From Myxococcales bacterium (GTDB lineage Bacteria; Myxococcota; UBA727; JABDBI01), in assembly GCA_023898405.1 (NCBI GenBank), contig CP060221.1, forward strand, positions 1,379,501 to 1,443,500: a DNA stretch of 64,000 bases, read 5' to 3'. The notes beneath the pieces were generated by a model, which had not been told where the DNA came from, ran no database searches, and was given only the letters and a program-made list of their open reading frames with translations. Numbering within the stretch: position 1 is the first letter of the stretch; every line of letters begins with the position of its first letter. The position numbers and the translations under genes were made by a program. This document shows, in pieces, positions 37,216 through 46,388 of the stretch.

Positions 37216-38580
37216 CTAGGAATTTTTTTTGATGAGCATGGCTGGGCTTTTTTGATCCTTTTGAGGGAGAAGTTTTGGTCCTCTTTCTGAAGTTTCTTCC
37301 AAGAGCCAAGCTTTAGCGTGATCATAAAATGAGTGCGCTCCAAATATTCGCGAAGATCCATAAGCGCACACTGCAGAGAGCATCATGAGCGTGATAGCTG
37401 AGTGACGGTCGGTCATCTCTAGAACCAGTACAAAAGCTGTAAAAGGTGCTCGAGTGACGCCTGTTAAAAAAGCGATCATGCCGAGAAGCACCATCAGATT
37501 GGTGTCGGGTGAATGCGCAAGCTGGGCAAGTTTGGAGCCAAGAGCTCCACCTATAGCGAGGGAAGGCGCAAAAATTCCACCAGCACAACCTGAAATGTAG
37601 GACACAATACTCGAAATAAAACGTCCGATTATCATTCCCCACGTGGCTGTTTGTTCATGAAAAAGAAAACCAGTGATGATTTGCTTGCCAGGACCAATGC
37701 ATGTAGATCCAAAAACGATAGCGATAATAGCAATGACCACCCCAGATGCCAGAGCGAAAAGCGCCGCAGAAGAACTCTTTTTTAATTTTTGTGATTTTTT
37801 ATGTGTGATAACTAAAAGCAAATGTCCAAACAGTGCTCCAAAAAATCCGCCGAGAGCGCCGACCAAAAGCGCTAAAGGTACAGCAGAAAAAGTCACTGGT
37901 GCCACGCTTGGAAAACCAAAATATAAATAAGGACCCATAATCCATTGGGCTATGAGTCCTGCCACAAGAACGGCAAAAATCAACACTGTTTTAATATTGT
38001 GAAAGTGAGCGGTCATGAGCTCTTCGATAGCAAAAATAATTCCGCCAAGCGGAGTATTGAATGCTGCAGCTACCCCTGCAGCACCTCCAGCTACTATGAA
38101 AGGACGATGGCTGAGTCCTGGCCATATCTTATTGGCCTTTGTACCTAAAAAATAAAAAATTGTAGCCGATATCTGAATTGTTGGTCCTTCTCGACCAATG
38201 GCACCGCCTCCTAAGATACAAAGAAGAGAACTTGCAATTTTTATGAGAGCAGTTTTCAGGCCTAAAACTTTTTTTACAAAACGGTTTTGATGCGTAGAGC
38301 CGCATTCTATGGCAGCCATCACCTGTGGAATTCCGCTTCCTGCAGCATGAGGAGCAAATTTTTTAACCAAAAACCAAGCCAGAAAAAAACACACTGGTGA
38401 TAAGGCAAGCAGCAGATATTGATTGCTCGAAAAAATTTCTAAAACAATTGAGCAACAAAGATCAAATACATTTGCGTATAAAACAGCCAAGAGCCCGACC
38501 AAGGTAGCAGCAAGCCAATAGGGAACAACTTGCAAAACGGGACGTCTGGCTAAATAGAATGCCAGATTTTTTAAGCGCAT
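37216..38580 (-). CDS. ClC-family chloride channel/antiporter
   Basis: 454 residues, about 10-12 membrane helices. The chloride-selectivity motifs are all present: GSGIPQV, GGGAIGREGPTIQ with the gating glutamate, and GGIFAPSLAIGG. The FAIEELMTAHF segment keeps an acidic residue at the internal proton site, suggesting Cl-/H+ exchange. No CBS domains at the C-terminus; the tail is short and basic. Transcribed away from the nuclease gene across a 250-base region with a large inverted repeat. Confidence 0.9.
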   Translation of the reverse strand: MRLKNLAFYLARRPVLQVVPYWLAATLVGLLAVLYANVFDLCCSIVLEIFSSNQYLLLALSPVCFFLAWFLVKKFAPHAAGSGIPQVMAAIECGSTHQNRFVKKVLGLKTALIKIASSLLCILGGGAIGREGPTIQISATIFYFLGTKANKIWPGLSHRPFIVAGGAAGVAAAFNTPLGGIIFAIEELMTAHFHNIKTVLIFAVLVAGLIAQWIMGPYLYFGFPSVAPVTFSAVPLALLVGALGGFFGALFGHLLLVITHKKSQKLKKSSSAALFALASGVVIAIIAIVFGSTCIGPGKQIITGFLFHEQTATWGMIIGRFISSIVSYISGCAGGIFAPSLAIGGALGSKLAQLAHSPDTNLMVLLGMIAFLTGVTRAPFTAFVLVLEMTDRHSAITLMMLSAVCAYGSSRIFGAHSFYDHAKAWLLEETSERGPKLLPQKDQKSPAMLIKKNS

Positions 38581-38659
38581 TTGTACATGAAGAACACGCT
38601 GTAAAATATATGCAGTTAATTGTGCAATGGTTGTATCTCCTTAGCTTGCCGTAAGAATC

Positions 38660-38710
38660 TTTGACTTCACTAGTATAGGTCAGCACTCAATTTAAACTAA
38701 TGAAGTCAAA
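38660..38710. promoter_or_regulatory. 15-bp near-perfect inverted repeat between divergent genes
   Basis: Arms at 38660-38674 and 38696-38710 match at 14 of 15 positions (TTTGACTTCAyTAGT and its complement) around a 21-base loop. It lies 80 bases before the ClC start and 120 before the nuclease start. The form suits an operator or a folded leader. No T run follows, so a terminator is less likely. Confidence 0.5.
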
Positions 38711-38830
38711 AATTTTTACTTGCGACACAGCTTGTTAATATATCTACTATTGAGAGATTAATTTTGTTTCAAAAAATATGGGACACGGTTTCCAATTCCT
38801 CAATAAAAGAAACACGAGCGAGGAAGATTA

Positions 38831-40213
38831 ATGAAGCTTTCTTTTCACGGTGCAGATAGAAGTGTTACTGGATCTTGTCATCTTATTGAATGTGGTAGTA
38901 AGCGCATACTGATAGATTGTGGACTTTATCAAGGAAGCAAAGAACTCGATCAAGAAAATTCAACACCTTTGGGCTTTGATCCCGCTACAATAGATTTTTT
39001 ACTGCTGACCCATGCTCACTTGGATCATTGTGGCCGTATTCCTCTGCTTGTAAAACAAGGTTTTAAGGGAGAGATTATTGCCACGTGGGCATCTAAGGAA
39101 CTCGCTCGCATTGTGTTACTTGATGCTGCACATCTTCATGAAGAAGACGCATATTACAGAAATAAAAAAGCCAACTCCCGTGGTGAGTCAGCCGATGCAG
39201 TTCCTCTTTACACTACTCTTGATGCGTTGAATTCACTTGAATATTTTGGGCGACATGCACACTTTAACGAAGCTCTTGCTTTGGCCGATGGAATCAAAGC
39301 TTTCTTTTTGGATGCAGGACATATTTTGGGTGCTGCCAGCATTTTGTTAGAGCTCAAAGAAAAAGAAAAAAAACGCCGCATACTATTTTCTGGTGACATT
39401 GGTAACAAAGATAGACCTTTACTAAAAAATCCCCAGACCGCTCAAGTGGATATTGTTGTGATGGAAAGCACATATGGCAACAGAAATCATAAGTGCTTAG
39501 ACGACTCAATAGATGACTTGTACAAGATCGTGAGCGATACCTTTAAAAGAGGTGGTAATGTTATCATTCCCACTTTTGCTCTAGAACGCGCACAAGAGCT
39601 TCTTTATTTTCTTAGAGAAGGATTAGAAACGAAGAAATTGGCGGTTCATCCAAAAGTGTTTCTTGACTCTCCTATGGCTATTTCTGCAACACAGATTTTT
39701 GAACATCATCCGGAGTGTTTTAATCAAAAAATAAAACAATTATTTCATCAAGGAATCGATCCGTTTTTGCTTCCAGATCTTAATTTTACGAGAGAAACAG
39801 CAGACTCTATTGCCATCAATGAAATTAAAAATGGCGCCATAATTATGGCAGGATCGGGCATGTGCACTGGAGGTCGTATACGACACCACTTGAGAAATAA
39901 TATCGCACGAAAAGAATGCAGCATTTTATTTGTGGGATATGCAGCCATAGGAACACTCGCTCGTTATATTATTGATGGTCACAAGTCGGTAAAATTATTT
40001 GGTGATGAGCTTAGTATTGAGGCCCAAATTCATACAATCAGCGGGTTTTCTGCCCATGCTGATCAAGAAGAACTTATCAACTGGCATAGGAGCACTTCGG
40101 CCAAAAAAACTTTTTTGGTTCACGGTGACGAAGATGCAATGAAAGAGTTGGCGCTAAAATTGAATTCCACCACCTTAGAAATGCCCAAGCTTGGAGAAGT
40201 TTTTGATCTTTAA
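38831..40213 (+). CDS. Metallo-beta-lactamase/beta-CASP RNA nuclease
   Basis: 460 residues. MBL motif THAHLDHCGRIP, metal ligands DAGHILGAAS and FSGDIGNKDRPLL, then the beta-CASP domain (VVMESTYGNRNH, PTFALERAQELLYFL, SPMAISATQIF) and the RMMBL tail GFSAHADQEELINW with LVHGDEDAM. Same architecture as archaeal/bacterial CPSF-like exonucleases of the YSH1 type; acts on RNA. GAGGAAG precedes the ATG. Confidence 0.9.
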   Translation: MKLSFHGADRSVTGSCHLIECGSKRILIDCGLYQGSKELDQENSTPLGFDPATIDFLLLTHAHLDHCGRIPLLVKQGFKGEIIATWASKELARIVLLDAAHLHEEDAYYRNKKANSRGESADAVPLYTTLDALNSLEYFGRHAHFNEALALADGIKAFFLDAGHILGAASILLELKEKEKKRRILFSGDIGNKDRPLLKNPQTAQVDIVVMESTYGNRNHKCLDDSIDDLYKIVSDTFKRGGNVIIPTFALERAQELLYFLREGLETKKLAVHPKVFLDSPMAISATQIFEHHPECFNQKIKQLFHQGIDPFLLPDLNFTRETADSIAINEIKNGAIIMAGSGMCTGGRIRHHLRNNIARKECSILFVGYAAIGTLARYIIDGHKSVKLFGDELSIEAQIHTISGFSAHADQEELINWHRSTSAKKTFLVHGDEDAMKELALKLNSTTLEMPKLGEVFDL

Positions 40214-40241
40214 ATCAAGCTCGTACAACAAAGCGCTTTGC

Positions 40242-40922
40242 CTAATTTTTTTGTTGTAAGGGATTCTGAGCCTTCAGCTGATAGACGCAACATTGAGATT
40301 CTTGATATTTTTTTTCGAAAAGGCTGATGGGAGTGCTAATTTCATACTCTTGTTCACAAACTTTCAAGCCATGGAATTCAAAGGCAAGTTTAGCTTCATC
40401 GATAAAAATTTTCCAATTGCTGCGCAGCTCAAAATAAGGTGCCAGTTTAAGCATGTGCAAAAAGCTTGGATGAGCATAAAACCTTCGTTTGAGATGCCCG
40501 CTTTTGGGCCAGGGATTAGGATAAAACATAAAATGCTTATCAAAAATAATTCTTTCAGCAAGCAAAAGACGCCACATATCGACTATATCTGCTCGTACAA
40601 GCAGGCAGTTACTGGGAAGAGAAGGTGCCCTGCTTAAGCGGGCTTGAGATTTATCAATGCCGATAACAATGTGGTCGGAGTAAAGGTGAGCAAGATTTTT
40701 TGTACTCAGCCCTGTACCACAGCAAGAATCAAGGATAAGCGGGCGATTTTTTTTGGCGATAAAGGATTTAATAAGAGCCAAGGGAGCTTGTTGATGCAAG
40801 GGGATTGGCTTTAAGAAAGAATTTACTTGGTATTTTTTGAGTACACTGGGCAGTTGATCAGAGATTTTTTTTTGGCTCGTATAAAAATTTTCATAAGTTG
40901 ATTTTAGGGAAATATGTTTCAT
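40242..40922 (-). CDS. TrmB-like SAM-dependent methyltransferase
   Basis: 226 residues. The SAM site is ILDSCCGTGLSTKNLAHL and VIGIDKSQARLSR; RADIVDMWRLL follows, and the TrmB-specific FYPNPWPKSGHLKRRFYAH (with the catalytic Asp position replaced in part) and ELRSNWKIF blocks are clear. TrmB makes 7-methylguanosine at tRNA position 46. The WPK motif strongly favours TrmB. The chain starts later and is more divergent at the C-terminus than E. coli TrmB. Convergent with the nuclease gene; a TACAACAAA/TTTGTTGTA stem lies across its stop (40224-40258). Confidence 0.75.
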   Translation of the reverse strand: MKHISLKSTYENFYTSQKKISDQLPSVLKKYQVNSFLKPIPLHQQAPLALIKSFIAKKNRPLILDSCCGTGLSTKNLAHLYSDHIVIGIDKSQARLSRAPSLPSNCLLVRADIVDMWRLLLAERIIFDKHFMFYPNPWPKSGHLKRRFYAHPSFLHMLKLAPYFELRSNWKIFIDEAKLAFEFHGLKVCEQEYEISTPISLFEKKYQESQCCVYQLKAQNPLQQKN

Positions 40923-41283
40923 TGCTGATTTATAATGATAAATAAGTTACCGGGCCATTTTATAGTCTGATTCCTTTTTCTCAATGCAGTTTACAAAATT
41001 AATTTTTAATTCTCATGACTTACTCGAAAAAGAATCTCGAAACTTTTCTCGCTATGATTTTTCTCAAATGACGGTAATTATTTTTCATGATCGATAAAAA
41101 ATATTACTGATGGATATGCTTCTTGAGCTTTATGGAAGTAGGGGAGCGTAAAAAAATGTCCCAATTAAGTTGAGCTTAAAAAGTAATTAAAAAGTCCACT
41201 TGGGTTATAAATTGCTTTATAAGTCTTTCTTTTCGCTGATAACTGCGCATAGTGGATAATAAAAGCTCAAGGGAGAAAAACCG
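40923..41283. other. Intergenic region before the EAL gene
   Basis: About 360 AT-rich bases. The only frame of note is a 37-residue ATG frame at 40984-41097 (MQFTKLIFNSHDLLEKE...) with no ribosome site, probably chance or a remnant. GGGAG near 41272 serves the next gene. No RNA gene seen. Confidence 0.35.
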
Positions 41284-42303
41284 GTGGACTGCAAAATAGC
41301 TTATGTCACTAAGGAGCTTCCTAGCCCAAAAAAGTTTAATGGCGCTGCTATTTATTGGTTTCATGAAATCGAAGCGCTCTACGCTTTTTTGTTAGGAGAT
41401 TCACTTGATATCGTGTTCTTAGATCACAGTGTTGTCGCTGATACTCGCTCTTTTGCTCCAAAATATCAAAAACTCATAAGTGAGATGCACCCTCACATCA
41501 AGTTTGAAATAGTTAAGCCAGAGCTCTTGATGGGCACACGCTCAAGCTCACATCACTACTTTCCTTTGCTCAAAACCATGTTCAAGAATGGGGAGCTACA
41601 GAATTTTTTTCAGCCTATCGTAATGGGCACTCAAAAAGATCATAAAATTATCGGCTACGAGTGTTTGACGCGTGTTCGTTTTAACAATCATCAATTTGCG
41701 CCAGATTTTTTATTTAACTACGCTCAAGAAAAGCAAGAGTTGACAAAATACGATCGAATTTGTCTATCCCAAGCCTTAAGCCTTGCTCCTAAAATCGATA
41801 GTCTTTTGATATTTGTCAATGTTCGTCCGCAGACTCTTACGAGCACTAATTTTTATCCGTGGCTCAAAGAAGAGTTGAAAAAGAATAACCTAGATCCCAA
41901 TCGCGTAGTTGTGGAAATAACCGAACAGCATTGCACAATTTCTGAATACGAAATTGAGCAGCAATGTCAAATACTTAAAAATATGGGCGTTAAAATAGCG
42001 CTTGATGATTTTGGTTCTGGTATTTCGAACCTGAGTCTTTTGGAAATTACCAAGCCAGATATTTTAAAAATATCTGGTCGCTTCATTAAAGGAGCGCAAA
42101 ACAGTGAGATTAAGCAAAAGATTATCAAAAATGTTCATGCTCTTGCTCAATCATTTGCAATTCAGGCTGTGGTAGAAAATGTCGAGACCGAACAAGAATG
42201 GCTCGAAGTTTTAAATTTAGGGCTGAGTCTCGCCCAGGGTTTTTATTTTTACCGTCCTTTAGATAAGGCGGGTTTAGAAAAAGCACTCATGAAAGCAAAA
42301 TAA
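41284..42303 (+). CDS. EAL-domain protein (c-di-GMP phosphodiesterase family)
   Basis: 339 residues, GTG start after AAGGGAGAA. EAL domain at about residues 105-335: GYECLTR with Glu126 (ECL in place of EAL), VNVRPQTL, VVVEITEQHC, ALDDFGSGISNLSLLE, PDILKISGRFIKG, VVENVET and LAQGFYFYRPL. The glutamates, the DDFG pair and Lys are kept, so activity is plausible. The first 100 residues are not GGDEF or PAS; they contain a receiver-like strand (LDIVFLDHSVV) but are unassigned. Confidence 0.8.
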   Translation: MDCKIAYVTKELPSPKKFNGAAIYWFHEIEALYAFLLGDSLDIVFLDHSVVADTRSFAPKYQKLISEMHPHIKFEIVKPELLMGTRSSSHHYFPLLKTMFKNGELQNFFQPIVMGTQKDHKIIGYECLTRVRFNNHQFAPDFLFNYAQEKQELTKYDRICLSQALSLAPKIDSLLIFVNVRPQTLTSTNFYPWLKEELKKNNLDPNRVVVEITEQHCTISEYEIEQQCQILKNMGVKIALDDFGSGISNLSLLEITKPDILKISGRFIKGAQNSEIKQKIIKNVHALAQSFAIQAVVENVETEQEWLEVLNLGLSLAQGFYFYRPLDKAGLEKALMKAK

Positions 42304-42320
42304 TTTAAATAAAGGCAGTT

Positions 42321-43058
42321 TCATGTCAGTTGTGCAGCCCATTTTTTAGCTTGCTCGAGCTCCTTTGATTCAAAATGTTTTACTTGTGCTTTGACAAAAT
42401 GTTTGGCGATGTTGGGCACTAGAGAAGACATAGCTCCGTCAGCACAGATGGCAATGCGATGAACTTTTTTGTGATGATTTTTGATAAATTTGATGTGGCG
42501 AAAAAGTGCTCCTAAGTTCTCCCACCCAGGAAATTTGTGAGCGTGAATTACAATTCCATTAAGTTGGTTACCTTCTTGTAGCCAGGGGTCTACAGTCTGG
42601 GACAATATATCAAAACTATCGGCGCGTAACGGGCCTGAAATACTTACCAAAAGAATTTTTTTATTGTAATCCAAATGATGTTCTAGCGCTATTGCTCCAG
42701 AGTTGAGCCATGCCATGGCAGAGTTAAGTTCTTTGCTTTTAAATACTTTTACTTCGCATGAAAAAAACGATCCCACAAATTTGCTGACATTTCGAATCCA
42801 AGATTTATCACTCACGATCGCACAACGCTCAAAGAGGCTTAAATAACGAGCGCCAATTTTAAAATCTTCCCAAGCACCAGCCAGAGAAAATTCTTCGAAA
42901 TCTTCCCCAAGATAATAAAGAAAACGTATTTTTTTTCCTTCTTGATAGGCTTTTTCTATGGCAGGATTAATCACTTGCTGGTAATCATCTTTGGTTATTT
43001 TTCCCACACCTTCAAATGCCAGAATATCTGGAGAAGGACTTTCTAAAACTTTGATCAT
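42321..43058 (-). CDS. Tandem SpoIIAA-like (STAS-related) protein
   Basis: 245 residues made of two copies of the SpoIIAA-like fold. Copy 1 (1-120) has ILAFEGVGKITKDDYQQVINP, IRFLYYLGEDFEEFSLAGAW (in parts), ISDKSWIRNV-type CAIVSDKSWIRNVSKF and KVFKSKELNSAMAWL. Copy 2 (about 125-245) repeats with ILLVSISGPLRADSFDIL, GIVIHAHKFPGWENLGALF, IAICADGAMSSLVPNIAKHF and HFESKELEQAKKW. Single-domain members are common; their role (membrane or lipid linked) is unclear. Convergent with the EAL gene, 17 bases apart. Confidence 0.8.
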   Translation of the reverse strand: MIKVLESPSPDILAFEGVGKITKDDYQQVINPAIEKAYQEGKKIRFLYYLGEDFEEFSLAGAWEDFKIGARYLSLFERCAIVSDKSWIRNVSKFVGSFFSCEVKVFKSKELNSAMAWLNSGAIALEHHLDYNKKILLVSISGPLRADSFDILSQTVDPWLQEGNQLNGIVIHAHKFPGWENLGALFRHIKFIKNHHKKVHRIAICADGAMSSLVPNIAKHFVKAQVKHFESKELEQAKKWAAQLT

Positions 43059-43123
43059 GACGTTTTCCTGTTTTTTTAAGATGTATTTTCAATTTAAATA
43101 ATTTTGCTTTCTATTGTCTAAAA

Positions 43124-43933
43124 TTATTTAACAAACATACGCCATAGTGCAGTTATTAAGAAACTCATGACTCCGACTAAGATGATAGTTGCTCCAGAAG
43201 GAAGATCAAAGAAATAAGAAAGAAAGAGGCCTGATACTACAAAGAATTCACCAGCGATAATGCTTAGAACGATCAGCGACTTGAATGAAGACGCGAGCAT
43301 TTTGGATAAAGTGGGAGGGATAATCAAAAGAGCGCTTACTAAAATAATGCCGAGAAGTTTTACTCCAAGCACAATAGTGACGCTGAGCAAAACATAAAAA
43401 AGAAAATCAAAAACTTCAGTGGGAACTCCCAAAACCCATGCGCTTTCTTTATCGATGGAAATGAGCGTAAGCCCCCGGTAAAGAATAATCAGGCTTGCAA
43501 CAATGATCAGTGAAAAGACAAGAATGATAGTTAAGTCTGTGCTTTGAATGGAAAGTATGCTGCCAAACATAAAACTGATAAGTTCTGGTTGATAGCCTTG
43601 TTGGCGACTCATTAAGGCAATGCCAAAGGCTAAAGCCCCAGTAAAAAGTACTCCTACCAGTGCATCCGAGGAGATATTGGTTTTTTTTTCAAGCACGTAG
43701 ATGAGTATGCCGAACAGAGCCCCGATAATAAGTGCCACTGGAAATGGACTGAGCTCTAAAACCACCGCGATAGCAACACCTGAAAGAGTCGCATGGGCGA
43801 TGCCATCACCAAAAAAGGACATTCGTCTCAGCGTGACAAAAACACCAAAGAAGGGCAAAATAAATCCCAATGCTACTCCAGCCATTAATGCTCTTTGCAT
43901 GAAGGGAAGTTCAAAAATAGCTAGTAATTCCAT
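43124..43933 (-). CDS. znuB: Zinc/manganese ABC importer permease (ZnuB-like)
   Basis: 269 residues, about eight to nine membrane helices of the ABC-3 type. Features: GVFVTLRRMSFFGDGIAHATLSGVAI (read in parts), DALVGVLFTGALAFGIALM and LLIIPPTLSKMLA. Pairs with the ATPase two bases away. Metal is zinc or manganese; sequence alone does not decide. Confidence 0.85.
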   Translation of the reverse strand: MELLAIFELPFMQRALMAGVALGFILPFFGVFVTLRRMSFFGDGIAHATLSGVAIAVVLELSPFPVALIIGALFGILIYVLEKKTNISSDALVGVLFTGALAFGIALMSRQQGYQPELISFMFGSILSIQSTDLTIILVFSLIIVASLIILYRGLTLISIDKESAWVLGVPTEVFDFLFYVLLSVTIVLGVKLLGIILVSALLIIPPTLSKMLASSFKSLIVLSIIAGEFFVVSGLFLSYFFDLPSGATIILVGVMSFLITALWRMFVK

Positions 43934-43935
43934 AG

Positions 43936-44652
43936 TTACTGATTCCGGTGATGGTAGAGTACAGTCTCTTTTCCGAAAAGACTTTTAATGGTCTGCTCAG
44001 TGAGAACATGCTGCGGTTTTCCTGTGCAAATAAGATTACCCTTCAGACATAAAACAAAGTTAGCAAAACTAGCCACTACATCCAGCTCATGAGAGACCAT
44101 GATGACAGTACTCTTGTGCTCTTTATGAAGATGAAGAATAAGCTCATAAAAACTATGCTCGCCGCCAACATCAATACCCGCGGATGGCTCATCTAAAAAA
44201 AGAATTTTTGGGTCAGAGAGCATCGCTCTTTCGATCAGTACACGTTGAAGTTGTCCTCCTGAGAGGTCCCCTAGTTTTTTGTGAATAGTATTGGCGCTGC
44301 CGAGATGATCGAGGTAACGAATAATTTTTTCTTTCGAGCAGTTGGGATGAGAGAGTTGCAAAAACTCTAGGACTGTGAGCGGGAAGCTACGATCAAAATT
44401 AAAACGTTGGGGCACGTAAGCGATTTCTTTACGAGCATCTTTAATTGCTTTTCCCAAAATTTTTATGGAGCCTTTTTTTATAGGGATTAAGCCTAAAATA
44501 GCCTTTAGAAGTGTGGTCTTTCCTGAACCATTTGGCCCAATGATGGCTGCAATATCACCCTGATTAATGGAAAAACTTAAATCATGGAGGACATCGTTGC
44601 TGCCAAATGACACCCATAAATTTTTGGCACAAACTGCGTCTATTTTATTCAT
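43936..44652 (-). CDS. znuC: Zinc/manganese ABC importer ATPase (ZnuC-like)
   Basis: 238 residues. Walker A GPNGSGKTTLLKA, Q-loop VPQRFNFD, signature LSGGQLQRVLIERAM, Walker B ILFLDEPSAGIDVGG and switch MVSHELDVV. The AGIDVGG ending of Walker B is the form typical of metal importers. Overlaps the binding-protein gene by 8 bases. Confidence 0.9.
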   Translation of the reverse strand: MNKIDAVCAKNLWVSFGSNDVLHDLSFSINQGDIAAIIGPNGSGKTTLLKAILGLIPIKKGSIKILGKAIKDARKEIAYVPQRFNFDRSFPLTVLEFLQLSHPNCSKEKIIRYLDHLGSANTIHKKLGDLSGGQLQRVLIERAMLSDPKILFLDEPSAGIDVGGEHSFYELILHLHKEHKSTVIMVSHELDVVASFANFVLCLKGNLICTGKPQHVLTEQTIKSLFGKETVLYHHRNQ

Positions 44653-45559
44653 GTTTAGTATTCAACAAGGTGTTTTTTAAAGTGAGTACATTGTATTCCA
44701 TAAGATCTAGGTAGGTCATTCGACCAACACTTCCTCCGATAGGGTCAAGCTCAGCTATTGTTAAATGATGATCTTTTGCAAAACTCTTGAGCGCAGCTAA
44801 AGATAGTTGTGGCTCTGTGAAAATAACGTGAATGCGTTGGTCATGAATTTTTTTTCCCAGATCATTTAAGTAGCGTATGGTAGGCTCCTCTCCTCCAGCT
44901 GTTTCAAAGCTCCCCGCCAATGAAAGGTGTAAATCACGGGCAAAGTAAAACCATGCATCGTGTAGGGTTAAAAATGCCGCATCTTTAACATCTTTTAATG
45001 ATACAACAAATCTCTCTTGAGCTTTTTCAAGCTTTATTTTGTACAGGTGAGCATTTTCTATATAGCCATCAGCATGTTCAGGATCTCTTTGCGCCAAGGT
45101 ATGAGCGATGTTATCAACCATTTTTTGGGCAGCCTGCATGCTTAGCCAATAATGTGGGTCCACTGCTCCATTAGGATATTTTCGTAAATCAACATCTTTG
45201 TCCACGAGCACTACATCAATGTTACCGATCGTTTGTGATATCCGAGAAGCCCATGTATCGAGTCCATGCCCCAAAGCAAAGATTAATTTTACGTTTTGCA
45301 TCTCCTTTATTTTGCTTGGAGAAAATTCAAAAAGATGAGGCGAAGATCCAGGAGGTAAGATATTGATAACCTGGGCATTAGATCCAGCGACACTGCGTGT
45401 CATATCGAAAAGCGGATAAATGGTGGTTGCTAAGATCAGTTCTTGAGTTTCAGCTTTAGTCTCATTAAATCTATTTTTCAAAAAATAATGAGTAAGCATT
45501 ATCGATAAGGCGGCCAAGGCAAGAAAAGGCAGATAGAGTGATTTTTTTACTGTGGTCAT
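44645..45559 (-). CDS. znuA: Zinc/manganese-binding ABC importer protein (ZnuA-like)
   Basis: 304 residues, N-terminal signal or anchor helix. Cluster A-I ligands: His75 (GSSPHLFEFSP), His136 (DPHYWLS), His200 (LTLHDAWFYF), Asp272 (LDPIGG). There is no His-rich loop, so manganese cannot be excluded, though the FAxxHGLDxW segment favours zinc. First gene of the three-gene run. I looked for a Zur-like palindrome in the 214 bases upstream and found none convincing. Confidence 0.85.
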   Translation of the reverse strand: MTTVKKSLYLPFLALAALSIMLTHYFLKNRFNETKAETQELILATTIYPLFDMTRSVAGSNAQVINILPPGSSPHLFEFSPSKIKEMQNVKLIFALGHGLDTWASRISQTIGNIDVVLVDKDVDLRKYPNGAVDPHYWLSMQAAQKMVDNIAHTLAQRDPEHADGYIENAHLYKIKLEKAQERFVVSLKDVKDAAFLTLHDAWFYFARDLHLSLAGSFETAGGEEPTIRYLNDLGKKIHDQRIHVIFTEPQLSLAALKSFAKDHHLTIAELDPIGGSVGRMTYLDLMEYNVLTLKNTLLNTKHE

Positions 45560-45773
45560 ATTTTTACTTGGTTACTGGTAAAGACGTTATAGCAAGGATT
45601 TGTCCCATCTACATACTATTAGATGATTATATAAAGGGCTTAGGTCAATTGGGAAACAATATTCTTATTAAAATCTTTGCTGATATGAACTATGTAATAG
45701 TAGGCTGTAGTGCCGTTGACATCAAATTTTAAACCGTTAAATAGAGCTAAAACCTAAATGTAAAGAATGAGTT

Positions 45774-46259
45774 ATGTTTGATTTAAAAGCTAAACTACTT
45801 GAAAAAGGTTTGGTCACTAAAGAACAAATACAAAAAATTGACCAAGAGAAACCAAAAAAAAATCATGGCAAAGAGAATAAAAATGTTGCTGAAGTAGATT
45901 TTGATGAAAAAGAGCGCAGAAAAACCCTAATGCAGCTAAAATCATCTGATAAAAACCAGCAGTATGCGATTATTAGAAAGTGGGTAGATTTAAATCGCTG
46001 TGACCGAGCCAGTGATATTTCTCTTGATTGTGAAAAATTTTTTATTCCAGCTAAAGATGGTCAAATAACCTGGCTTACACTAAAGAAAGAAGTAGTCGAA
46101 CAAATAAAAAATGGCGTTTTAGGGGTTATTGCCTACATGTCAAACCATGGTTTAACTCATGCCGTGGTTCCCAGAGATATCGCTCAAGACGTAGCTCAGG
46201 TATTTCCTGAATGGCTGAAAGTTTTAAACGATCTAAGCGACTGTTTTAAAAGTAATTAA
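45774..46259 (+). CDS. DUF2058-like (YaiL family) protein
   Basis: 161 residues. N-terminus LKAKLLEKGLVTKEQIQKID followed by a Lys/Glu/Asn-rich linker matches the opening of DUF2058; the rest keeps IRKWVDLNR, a beta-rich middle and a HAVVPRDIAQDVAQ segment like the YaiL IIPASVADKIA. Thought to be a nucleic-acid-linked cytoplasmic protein; function unknown. Followed by a TAAACT/AGTTTA hairpin and a T run. Confidence 0.7.
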   Translation: MFDLKAKLLEKGLVTKEQIQKIDQEKPKKNHGKENKNVAEVDFDEKERRKTLMQLKSSDKNQQYAIIRKWVDLNRCDRASDISLDCEKFFIPAKDGQITWLTLKKEVVEQIKNGVLGVIAYMSNHGLTHAVVPRDIAQDVAQVFPEWLKVLNDLSDCFKSN

Positions 46260-46260
46260 G

Positions 46261-46282
46261 TAAACTTTTTAGTTTATTTATC
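46261..46282 (+). terminator. Short AT-rich terminator after the DUF2058-like gene
   Basis: TAAACT-TTTT-AGTTTA (46261-46276) is a perfect six-pair stem directly after the stop codon, then TTTAT. A second weak TGCAG/CTGCA stem followed by AATTTTTT lies about 35 bases on. The facing sigma-factor gene ends at 46389. Confidence 0.5.
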
Positions 46283-46388
46283 CCAGATGAGCAACGAAAT
46301 TTTTGCCAATATGCAGGATATGAACTGCAAATTTTTTGTTCATCACCCAAAAAAAATCTTAAAAATACCTTCAAAACAGTCTAAATGC

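Noticed and set aside
40224..40258. TACAACAAA/TTTGTTGTA stem as terminator
   Set aside because: Stem is perfect but overlaps the TrmB-like coding end and lacks a T run on either side; noted only in the gene entry.
40293..40637. 114-residue plus-strand frame opposite the TrmB-like gene
   Set aside because: Shadow of a gene with clear methyltransferase motifs.
45560..45773. Zur/Fur-type operator upstream of the metal importer
   Set aside because: AT-rich but no palindrome with a convincing match.
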